64,000 nucleotides of DNA, from contig NZ_JAEPES010000003.1 of the NCBI RefSeq assembly GCF_016634425.1, positions 310,001-374,000 of the forward strand, read 5' to 3'. Each line of letters opens with the position of its first letter. Within the stretch, counting starts at the first letter, position 1. Below, piece by piece: positions 44,097-51,673 of the stretch. The position numbers were made by a program, and so were the translations under genes. A model generated the notes under the pieces. The model was not told the DNA's origin and did no database searches. It saw only the letters and a list, made by a program, of their open reading frames with translations. This DNA comes from Lacisediminihabitans changchengi. GTDB taxonomy: Bacteria > Actinomycetota > Actinomycetes > Actinomycetales > Microbacteriaceae.

Positions 44097-44774
44097 ATGC
44101 CAAAGATCCTGATCGTCGAGGACGACCCAGAGATGGGCCGGCTGATCGCCAGGGGTCTCACGGCCGAAGGGCACGAAACGACCGTCGTCGACACCGGCGT
44201 CGATGCGCTGATCGCCCTCAGCGGCGGCGATTTCGCCCTCGCCGCGGTCGACGTGATGCTGCCACAGATGTCGGGCTTCGAGGTTGCTCGCCGCATCCGT
44301 CAGACCGGCAGCAGCCTGCCGATTCTGCTCATCACCGCGCGGGATGCCGTCGAAGACCGGGTCTTCGGCCTCGACTCCGGTGCGGACGACTACCTCACCA
44401 AACCCTTCGCCTTCGTGGAGTTGAGCGCTCGAGTGCGGGCGCTGCTGCGCAGGGACGCCGCAGCCGACAAGCTCGTGCTGACGGTGGGGAGCGTGCGTCT
44501 CGACTCGCTGGCCCAGTCGGCGACGGCTGGCGGACATCCGCTTTCCCTCAGCCCCAAGGAGTTCGCCCTGCTGCGGTTACTGTGCACCCACGCCGGGCAG
44601 ACCGTCGGGCGGGCCGTTATTCTCGAGGAGGTGTGGGGAACGACCCAGAACATCGATCCGAACATCGTCGACCAGTACGTCAGTTACCTGCGCCGCAAGC
44701 TCGAACCCGGGGCAGCCGGGGTGCAGATCGCGACGGAACGCGGCGTCGGCTATCGACTCCAGGAGAGCGGATGA
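44097..44774 (+). CDS. OmpR-family response regulator
   Basis: 225 residues from ATG 44097 (MPKILIVEDDPEMG). The receiver has the phospho-acceptor Asp in AAVDVMLPQMSG, the Thr in LLITARD and the Lys in YLTKPFAF. The winged-helix output domain ends with DQYVSYLRRKLE and TERGVGYRL. It overlaps the kinase gene by 4 bp (ATGA), so the pair forms a two-component system. The glycosyltransferase genes downstream are the nearest candidate targets. Confidence 0.94.
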   Translation: MPKILIVEDDPEMGRLIARGLTAEGHETTVVDTGVDALIALSGGDFALAAVDVMLPQMSGFEVARRIRQTGSSLPILLITARDAVEDRVFGLDSGADDYLTKPFAFVELSARVRALLRRDAAADKLVLTVGSVRLDSLAQSATAGGHPLSLSPKEFALLRLLCTHAGQTVGRAVILEEVWGTTQNIDPNIVDQYVSYLRRKLEPGAAGVQIATERGVGYRLQESG

Positions 44775-46156
44775 TGCTGCTCCGACGTCTCTCGATCCGC
44801 TGGCGCATCACGCTCGGAAGTTCGTTCATCGCTGCCCTGATCTTCGCGGGCGCCGGACTCGGCTTCCGGGTTCAGCTCGAATCGATCCTCTCCAGCACCA
44901 CGACCACGGTGCTCGCGCACGACGCAGCCCCGTTCGTCAGTCAGATCCAGAACGATCCGACCGCGATCGACCGCCCGGGAAAAGGTCAGCTCGTCTCCGT
45001 GATCAATGCCGACGGCACCGCGGTGGTATCCAGCCTTCCGCGCCCCATTGCCGCAAGGCTCTCGTCGATCGTCGCGATTCCGGCCGATTCCGACGGCGAC
45101 GTGGTCCGCTCGATCAGCGACGGCGACGACGTGTATCGCGTGCGAGTGCAGACCGTCGCGGAAAGCGGCGGCGACTGGCACGTGGTGACGGTCCGCAACG
45201 AAGACTCCTCCATGCTGTTGCTCGGCCGGGCGACCACCGCGATCGTCATCGGGGCGATCGCGCTGTTGATCGGTTTCGGGGTCGCTTCCTGGCTGCTCAC
45301 CGGCGCTGCGCTGCGACCGGTGACCAGAATGCGACAGCAGGCCCAGGCGCTCGCCGCAGAGGGCTCGACCGAGCCGCTCCCGGTCGGACCTGCGCGCGAC
45401 GAGCTCTCCGCCCTCGCCACGACGCTCAACGAGTTCATCACTGACATCCGAGGGGCGGTCGATCGGGAACGTCAGCTGGTCTGGGATGCGAGCCACGAGC
45501 TGCGTACCCCGATCGCGATCCTGTCCGGGCAGCTCGAACTGGCCCACCTCTCGAGCGGTGATGCGTCGGCGCTCGAGGCGGAGATCAGCGCCGCAGAACT
45601 GTCAGTGGCGCGACTATCCGCACTGGCTACCGGCCTGCTCGAACTCAGCCAGCTCGAGCAACCGGAGAACGGTGCCGAGCGTGCGACCAGCGACTGGACG
45701 GCGCTCGGGGTCGAACTCGCGGCATCCGTCGACCGGGCACGGATGCTGGTTGCCGCGACCGGGGTGACCATCGACTACGACATCGCCGCGGTGGATACCG
45801 CCGACCGCTATCGAATCGACCCGGTCAACGTGGGCCGATTGATCGACAACCTGGCGAATAACGCCGTCGCTGCCCTCGGCAGCGAGGGCAGCGTGCGGAT
45901 CGCCCTGCGACACTCGGCGGTCGGTCTGGTGCTCACCGTGGTCGATTCGGGCCCCGGCATGCCGGAGGATTTCATCCCGATCGCCTTCGATCGCTTCTCG
46001 CGACCCGACCGTTCGCGCACGACGACTCGGGGCGGAGCGGGGCTCGGACTCGCCATCGTGCACGCGATCGTGACCGGTGCAGGCGGCACGATCAGCCTCG
46101 CCAACGCCGACGGACTGAGCGTCACCGTCACTCTGCCCCGGGTGCCGACGACCTAA
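44771..46156 (+). CDS. Membrane sensor histidine kinase
   Basis: 461 residues. TM1 is near residues 12-32. An extracytoplasmic loop of about 120 residues follows, then TM2 (AIVIGAIALLIGFGVASWLL), HAMP, and the dimerisation His in WDASHELRTPIAILSGQLEL. ATP-site boxes are LIDNLANNAV (N), VVDSGPGMPEDF (G1) and GGAGLGLAIV (G2). It pairs with the response regulator through a 4-bp overlap. The signal is unknown. Confidence 0.94.
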   Translation: MMLLRRLSIRWRITLGSSFIAALIFAGAGLGFRVQLESILSSTTTTVLAHDAAPFVSQIQNDPTAIDRPGKGQLVSVINADGTAVVSSLPRPIAARLSSIVAIPADSDGDVVRSISDGDDVYRVRVQTVAESGGDWHVVTVRNEDSSMLLLGRATTAIVIGAIALLIGFGVASWLLTGAALRPVTRMRQQAQALAAEGSTEPLPVGPARDELSALATTLNEFITDIRGAVDRERQLVWDASHELRTPIAILSGQLELAHLSSGDASALEAEISAAELSVARLSALATGLLELSQLEQPENGAERATSDWTALGVELAASVDRARMLVAATGVTIDYDIAAVDTADRYRIDPVNVGRLIDNLANNAVAALGSEGSVRIALRHSAVGLVLTVVDSGPGMPEDFIPIAFDRFSRPDRSRTTTRGGAGLGLAIVHAIVTGAGGTISLANADGLSVTVTLPRVPTT

Positions 46157-46228
46157 TCTGTGTGAACTCTCACGCGCGGGCACCCGATTGCCGAGCGAAC
46201 GCGCGGTTGCGCTGGCGACCATCGAGAG

Positions 46229-47770
46229 GTGACCAGCGCTACCCGCGAGTTCCTCGCCCCCACGACGTCCCGAGAACGACGACGACTGCTGCCCGTGGTG
46301 GCAGTACTGATCGGACTCGGCGGCGCACTGGTTTCGTTTCTCGGCTCATGGATTCCGTCGTACTGGGGTGACGAGGCCGCGAGCGTTATGTCGGCGGAGC
46401 GGCCTCTGGCGACCCTCTGGCCCGAACTCGGCCGGGTCGACGCGGTGCACGGCACGTACTACCTGTTCCTTCACCTCTGGATCGACCTGTTCGGTGCCTC
46501 CGAGCTGTCGGTACGGCTGCCCAGTGCTCTCGCGATCGGCGTGGCGGTGGCTGGGGTCGTGGTGCTCGCCGCCCGGCTGTTCTCCACCCGGGTGGCCATC
46601 ACCGCCGGAATAGTCATGGCCGTGCTCCCGCGCACCACCGTCATGGGTGAGGAGGGACGCTCGTACGCGATCGGTACCGCGATCGCGGTGTGGCTCACCG
46701 TGCTGATGGTGCACCTGGTCGTGACGCGGTCGACGCGGCTGCTGCCCTGGATCGTCTACGGCGTCGGCCTGGCGCTCTCCATCTACGTCTTCCTCTACCT
46801 GATCCTGTTGGCCGGAGCACACCTGATCTATCTCGTCGTCATGCGACCGCAGCTCGGGTCCACCTTCCGACGGATGCTGGGCCGCTGGGCCGGCGCCGTG
46901 GTGCTGGGCATCGCGCTCTCCACCCCGCTCCTCGTGTTCGGACTCTCGCAGCACAACCAGATCTCGTTCCTCAGCCATCGGCACTACATGACCTTCGAGC
47001 GGCTCGTCGTACTGCAGTGGTTCGGCAACCGTCCGCTCGCGCTGGTCGGGTGGCTTCTGGTCATCGTCGGCATCGTGCTCGGCCTGCGTCGACAGACCGC
47101 GCGTGGATTGGCCGCGCGTGGATTAGCCGCGCGTGGATTAGCCGTGCGTCGACAGACCGTGCTGATCGCTACCTGGATGCTGCTCCCGCCGCTGGTGCTG
47201 ATCGCCGGCAACAGCCTGATCGCCCCGATGTACAGCATCCGGTATCTCTCGTTCTGCACTCCCGCGGTGGCGATCCTGGTCGCCCTGGCGATTTCCGCGG
47301 TGCCGTGGACCTGGGCTCGGATCGCCGCGGTACTCGCCATCGTCGCGCTGGCCGCGCCGACCTGGGCGGCTGAACGTGGCCAGTATGCCAAGGACGGCGG
47401 AAGCGACCTGCGGCAGACTGCCGCCGTTGTCGCGGCACACGCGCGGCCCGGCGACGCCATCGTCTTCGACGAGACCATCCGCAACTCGCGCAAGCCCCGG
47501 CTCGCCCTCCACCTGTACCCGAAAGACTTCACGGGGCTGCTCGACGTCGGGCTGATCACCCCGTACCAGCGCACCGCGGGGCTGTGGGACGTGGTCGGGC
47601 CAGCCCCGGCAGCCGACCTCGTGGGGGTGCGAACGGTATGGGCGGTCGAGTCGTCCGCGTCGCTCGCGCCCGCAGACATCCGTCACCTGCAGGGGCTCGG
47701 CTATGCCGTCACCCACGCCTTTCCTGTTCATCGCAGCACCGTCTACGAACTCACCCTGGAGACCTCATGA
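46229..47770 (+). CDS. GT-C-type membrane glycosyltransferase
   Basis: 513 residues from GTG 46229. About ten membrane segments are visible. The first extracytoplasmic loop has WGDEAASVMSAERP, the acidic pair typical of GT-C enzymes that use polyprenol-phosphate sugars, and VDAVHGTYYLFLHLWIDLFG. Three RGLAA units on a 15-bp period (nt 47098-47150) form a charged cytoplasmic loop. It overlaps the mannose-carrier synthase by 4 bp, so the likely donor is polyprenyl-phosphate-mannose made by the next gene. The acceptor may be a protein or glycolipid. Confidence 0.85.
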   Translation: MTSATREFLAPTTSRERRRLLPVVAVLIGLGGALVSFLGSWIPSYWGDEAASVMSAERPLATLWPELGRVDAVHGTYYLFLHLWIDLFGASELSVRLPSALAIGVAVAGVVVLAARLFSTRVAITAGIVMAVLPRTTVMGEEGRSYAIGTAIAVWLTVLMVHLVVTRSTRLLPWIVYGVGLALSIYVFLYLILLAGAHLIYLVVMRPQLGSTFRRMLGRWAGAVVLGIALSTPLLVFGLSQHNQISFLSHRHYMTFERLVVLQWFGNRPLALVGWLLVIVGIVLGLRRQTARGLAARGLAARGLAVRRQTVLIATWMLLPPLVLIAGNSLIAPMYSIRYLSFCTPAVAILVALAISAVPWTWARIAAVLAIVALAAPTWAAERGQYAKDGGSDLRQTAAVVAAHARPGDAIVFDETIRNSRKPRLALHLYPKDFTGLLDVGLITPYQRTAGLWDVVGPAPAADLVGVRTVWAVESSASLAPADIRHLQGLGYAVTHAFPVHRSTVYELTLETS

Positions 47771-48612
47771 CTAACGCCAGCACCCTCGTCGTCATCCCGA
47801 CCTACAACGAACGCGAGAACCTGCCGCTCATCGCCGCGCGGGTGCTGCAGAGCGTGCCCGGCGTGCACATCCTGGTCGTGGATGACGACTCCCCCGATGG
47901 CACCGGGGCAGTCGCCTCGGCGCTCGCCTCCGGGCACGACCGGGTGCACGTGCTGCACCGCGAGGGCAAGCAGGGACTCGGTGCCGCCTATCGAGCAGGC
48001 TTCGCCTGGGGCCTGGCCCGCGACTACGAGCGCTTCGTCGAGCTGGATGCCGACGGCTCGCACCGCCCAGAAGAGCTCCATCGCCTGCTCGACGCGCTCG
48101 GCAGGGGTGATCTGGGCAGTAGGGACATGGGCAGCGGGGCTGTTTCCGGGGGCGCGGATGTCGTGCTCGGCTCGCGCTGGACGCCCGGCGGTGCCGTGCA
48201 GAACTGGCCGCTGCGGCGCAGGCTGCTCTCCCGAGCCGGCAGTCTCTACGCGCGCCTGGCCCTGGGCCTTCCGGTGCGAGACGTGACCGGCGGCTATCGC
48301 GCCTTCACTGCCGATGCGCTGCGTAGGATCGGCTACGACACCGTGCTGAGCCAGGGCTACTGCTTCCAGATCGACATGCTCTGGCGGGCGTACAGCACCG
48401 GGCTCCGCATTGCCGAGGTGCCGATCACCTTCGTCGAGCGGGTGCTGGGCGAGTCGAAGATGAGTTCCGGCATCGTGAGCGAGGCGATCGCGCGGGTCAC
48501 GGTCTGGGGACTTCAGGGGCTTCCCGCCCGAGTGCTCGGCACACGGCATCCGATGCCGGTCACCCGCATCGCGCTGGAGACTCTAGAGACGCCGAGCATC
48601 GTTCATGCCTGA
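47767..48612 (+). CDS. Polyprenol-phosphate mannose synthase (DPM1-like)
   Basis: 281 residues from ATG 47767. It is a family 2 glycosyltransferase with VIPTYNERENL, VVDDDSPDGTG, the metal-site DADGSHRPEE and GSRW. It would transfer mannose from GDP-mannose to polyprenol phosphate on the inner membrane face. An insertion with GDLGS/RDMGS/GAVSG units on a 15-bp period sits near residue 120. It overlaps the GT-C gene by 4 bp upstream and the gtrA-like gene by 8 bp downstream. Confidence 0.9.
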   Translation: MTNASTLVVIPTYNERENLPLIAARVLQSVPGVHILVVDDDSPDGTGAVASALASGHDRVHVLHREGKQGLGAAYRAGFAWGLARDYERFVELDADGSHRPEELHRLLDALGRGDLGSRDMGSGAVSGGADVVLGSRWTPGGAVQNWPLRRRLLSRAGSLYARLALGLPVRDVTGGYRAFTADALRRIGYDTVLSQGYCFQIDMLWRAYSTGLRIAEVPITFVERVLGESKMSSGIVSEAIARVTVWGLQGLPARVLGTRHPMPVTRIALETLETPSIVHA

Positions 48613-49144
48613 TTCCGTCGTAGTCGTGGCCGGGCAGCGGCTGCACGGCCTGGCCCGCCAGGCCGTCAGCTTCTTCCTGGTCGGCGGCATCGGCCTGGTG
48701 ATCGATGTCGTCGTGTTCAACGCCCTGCGCACGACGGTGCTGTCTCCCCACGACGTGCACGGCGGACCCATCATCGCCAAGACCATCTCCACGGCGCTCG
48801 CCATCGTCGCGAATTGGATCGGCAATCGCTACTGGACCTTCCGCGCCGAACGTCGCCGGGGTTCCCGCGCGCAGGTGGTGCGGGAGGCGGTCGAGTTCGG
48901 AGCGGTGAGCATCGCCGGCTCGCTGATAGCCCTGGGGTGCCTCTGGATCTCGCACTACGCCCTCGGCTACACCTCGCTGCTCGCCGACAACGTCGCGAGC
49001 AATGTGGTGGGGCTCGCGCTCGGTACCGCTTTCCGTTTCGCCCTGTACCGCTGGTGGGTGTTCGGCGTGCGCCGCATCGTGCTTCCGCCGGCGCCTGCCG
49101 AAGCACAGTTAGGGGCAACTCGCGCGGGTGTCGGAGGCAATTGA
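48605..49144 (+). CDS. GtrA-family membrane protein
   Basis: 179 residues with four membrane segments. The first reads AVSFFLVGGIGLVIDVVVFN, and ANWIGNRYWTFRAERRRG is diagnostic. GtrA proteins are thought to flip or handle polyprenol-linked sugars. The 8-bp overlap with the mannose synthase supports a shared pathway. Its stop codon lies inside the -35 box of the SOS promoter that follows. Confidence 0.9.
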   Translation: MPDSVVVVAGQRLHGLARQAVSFFLVGGIGLVIDVVVFNALRTTVLSPHDVHGGPIIAKTISTALAIVANWIGNRYWTFRAERRRGSRAQVVREAVEFGAVSIAGSLIALGCLWISHYALGYTSLLADNVASNVVGLALGTAFRFALYRWWVFGVRRIVLPPAPAEAQLGATRAGVGGN

Positions 49145-49169
49145 CATAGTCGAACATGTGTTCGAATAT
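49141..49169 (+). promoter_or_regulatory. LexA-controlled SOS promoter of the imuA'-imuB-dnaE2 operon
   Basis: TTGACA (-35, 49141-49146) and GAATAT (-10, 49164-49169) are 17 bp apart. Between and partly over them lies TCGAAC-ATGT-GTTCGA (49150-49165), a complete actinobacterial LexA box with perfect arms. LexA would cover the spacer and block RNA polymerase. The -10 is 6 nt from ATG 49176, so transcription would start at or next to that ATG and give a leaderless mRNA. Confidence 0.9.
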
Positions 49170-49175
49170 GAGGAG

Positions 49176-49916
49176 ATGGCCCCGTCGACCGCAACGCTCC
49201 CCGCACTGGCTGCGGATGCGCTCTCTTTAGCAGCGGAGCCGACGCGCGCCACTGTGGAGGAGTTGCAGGCGCGCATCCGGCAGATGCAGGCGACGAAGCT
49301 CGACACCCGGCTGGTGCCCACCCACCCGGCGATCGGCGCGCTGCTCCCCGGCGGGGGCCTCAAGCAGGGTGCCGCATACTCGGTCGACCAGTCCGCCGCG
49401 CTGGTGATGGCGCTGCTGGCCGGCCCATCCTCCGCGGGGTCATGGTGCGGCATCGTCGGCATCCCCGAGTTCGGCCTCGAGGCGGCAGCGGGCTTCGGCA
49501 TCGACCTGGAGCGGCTCGTGCTCGTTCCGCATCCCGGCGATCAGTGGCTGGCCGTGGCGGCCGCGGTGGCCGACGTGCTCGGGGTCGTCGTCATCCGCCC
49601 GCCCAAGCGCGCCAGTGATGGCAGCGTCTCTCGGCTCAGCGCCCGCCTCCGGCAGCGCGGAGCCACCCTCATCGTGCTCGGGCCGTGGCCGCAGAGTGAG
49701 GCGATGCTGAGCATCTCCGAGAGCAGTTGGTCTGGCATCGGCGCAGGCCACGGCCATCTCGCCGCGCGCCAGGTCACCGTCACCGTCAGCAGCCGACTCG
49801 CCGGACGTCCGCGCAGCACCCGGCTCTGGCTGCCAGACCCGCAGCTCGCCCTCCGCGCGGTGCATGCCTCCCCCGTGCTCGCCTCCCCCGTCACCCACCT
49901 GCGAGCCGCGGTATGA
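49176..49916 (+). CDS. imuA': ImuA' mutagenesis accessory protein
   Basis: 246 residues from ATG 49176. An upstream GTG at 49128 is in frame, but it lies before the SOS promoter and inside gtrA, so it is rejected. The protein is RecA/SulA-like in outline (PAIGALLPGGGLKQGAAYSV, WCGIVGIPEFGLEAAAGFGID, RLVLVPHPGDQWL) but lacks a Walker A Lys, as is usual for actinobacterial ImuA'. It supports ImuB and DnaE2 in translesion synthesis. It overlaps imuB by 4 bp (ATGA). Confidence 0.88.
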   Translation: MAPSTATLPALAADALSLAAEPTRATVEELQARIRQMQATKLDTRLVPTHPAIGALLPGGGLKQGAAYSVDQSAALVMALLAGPSSAGSWCGIVGIPEFGLEAAAGFGIDLERLVLVPHPGDQWLAVAAAVADVLGVVVIRPPKRASDGSVSRLSARLRQRGATLIVLGPWPQSEAMLSISESSWSGIGAGHGHLAARQVTVTVSSRLAGRPRSTRLWLPDPQLALRAVHASPVLASPVTHLRAAV

Positions 49917-51652
49917 GTACACCGGTCCTCTCACCCGCGCGCCCCGCCTCCACCCCCGTCCCCACGCGCACCATCCTGCTCTGGGTGCCCGACTGGCCGG
50001 TCATCGCGGCGGGGCGCTCCGAGACCGTGTTGCGCGCGCATCCCGGTGCCGCGGCGGCGGACGCCCGGCTAGCCCTCATCGACCGGGGCGAGGTCTTCGC
50101 CTGTTCCGCCGCCGCGCGCGCCCAGGGAGTGCGGCGCGGGCAGCGGGTGCGCGACGCCCAGGCCCGCTGTTCCGACCTGATCGTGCTGCCATACGAGTCG
50201 CAGCTCGACCTCCGCGCCTTCGAGCCGGTGCTCGAAGTGATCGAGGAGACCATGCCCGGGGTGCAACTGCTGCGCCCGGGAACGTGTGCCGTGCGTGCCC
50301 GTGGACCGGCCGCCTACTACGGCAGCGAGGAAGAGGCGGCGCTCTGGCTGCTCGACGCCCTCGACGAACTCGGCATCCGGGGGGCACGGATCGGCATCGC
50401 CGACGGCCCGTTCACCGCGGAGCACGCCGCGCGCGCCTCCGTTCGTCCCCAGCTCGCACCCGGCCGGGTCGCATCTGGCCGGGTCGCATCTGGCCAGGTC
50501 GCATCTGGCCAGGTCGCATCCGGTCGCATCAGCATCGTTCCCGCCGGTCAGTCCGCCAGCTTCCTGGCACCGCTGCCGGTGGGGCTCATCGGTGCAGAAG
50601 TCAGCCCCGGTGCGGCGGCGAAGCGCAGCACAGTCACTCGAACCAGCGGCGGCTCGTTGTCGACCTTGCTGCTGCGGCTCGGCATCCGTACCCTGGGGCA
50701 GTTCGCCGCGCTACAGGCGACCGATGTCGAGGCCCGCTTCGGGCAGGAGGGCGCACGCCTGCACGCCCTGGCCGCCGGCCTCGACTCGCGCCCGATCATC
50801 GCCAGGGTTCCCCCCGAGGAGCTCGACGGCTCGATCTTCTTCGAACCCCCGCTCGACAGGGTCGAACAGGTCGCCTTCGGTGTGCGAGGCACTGCCGACG
50901 CCTTCGTGCACGAGCTCATCCGCGCGCAGCTGGTCTGCACCGCGATCCGGGTCGAGATCGATTCGGAGGGCGGAGAGCTGTCGGAGCGCAGCTGGCTGCA
51001 TCCGCGCTCCTTCACCGCGGCAGACATCGTGGACCGGGTGCGCTGGCAGCTCGGCACGGGCGCCGCGGGCGACGACTCCGGGCTGCGCTCGGCAGTCACC
51101 CGGGTGCGGATCGTGCCAGAGGCGGTCGACCCGATCGGCAACCACGAGCAGGGCCTCTGGGGTACAGGCCACGACGAGCGCATCCACCACGGTCTCTCTC
51201 GGGTGCAGAGCCTGCTCGGGCACGGTGGCGTGCTCACCGGCGCGCTCGGCGGCGGGCGCACCCTGATGGAGCGCCGGGAGCTGGTGGCCTGGGGCGATCG
51301 TCCGCTCGAGACGCGTTCCCCGCGGCAACCGTGGCCAGGACAGCTGCCCCCGCCCACGCCGACCACGGTATTTGAATCGCCGAAACCCGCTCTGGTGCTC
51401 GACGCCAGAAACAGCACGGTCGACGTTGACGGCCGCGGCGAGCTCAGCGGGGAGCCCGCCCGGTTCTCGGTCGACGGCCGCACCCTGCTCACCGTGGTGG
51501 GCTGGGCGGGCCCGTGGCCGATCGATGTGCGCTGGTGGGATGCCGGCTCCGCCCGCAGTTCGAGCCGCTTCCAGGTGGTCGACGAACACGGCGGCGCCTG
51601 GCTGCTCGTGCTCGAAGACCACCTGTGGTGGGCAGAAGCGAGCTACGACTGA
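49913..51652 (+). CDS. imuB: ImuB, catalytically inactive Y-family polymerase-like protein
   Basis: 579 residues. Y-family polymerase layout is seen in ILLWVPDWPVIAAG, SAAARAQGVRRGQRVRDAQARC and LRLGIRTLGQFAALQATDVEARFG. The catalytic Asp/Glu residues of true polymerases are replaced (VPDWPV, RARGPAAYYG), as known for ImuB. It is the hub that links ImuA', DnaE2 and the beta clamp. A loop near residue 190 contains four RVASG/QVASG units on a 15-bp period. DnaE2 starts 21 bp downstream. Confidence 0.92.
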   Translation: MSTPVLSPARPASTPVPTRTILLWVPDWPVIAAGRSETVLRAHPGAAAADARLALIDRGEVFACSAAARAQGVRRGQRVRDAQARCSDLIVLPYESQLDLRAFEPVLEVIEETMPGVQLLRPGTCAVRARGPAAYYGSEEEAALWLLDALDELGIRGARIGIADGPFTAEHAARASVRPQLAPGRVASGRVASGQVASGQVASGRISIVPAGQSASFLAPLPVGLIGAEVSPGAAAKRSTVTRTSGGSLSTLLLRLGIRTLGQFAALQATDVEARFGQEGARLHALAAGLDSRPIIARVPPEELDGSIFFEPPLDRVEQVAFGVRGTADAFVHELIRAQLVCTAIRVEIDSEGGELSERSWLHPRSFTAADIVDRVRWQLGTGAAGDDSGLRSAVTRVRIVPEAVDPIGNHEQGLWGTGHDERIHHGLSRVQSLLGHGGVLTGALGGGRTLMERRELVAWGDRPLETRSPRQPWPGQLPPPTPTTVFESPKPALVLDARNSTVDVDGRGELSGEPARFSVDGRTLLTVVGWAGPWPIDVRWWDAGSARSSSRFQVVDEHGGAWLLVLEDHLWWAEASYD

Positions 51653-51673
51653 TGCCACGTGGAGAGAACGCTC

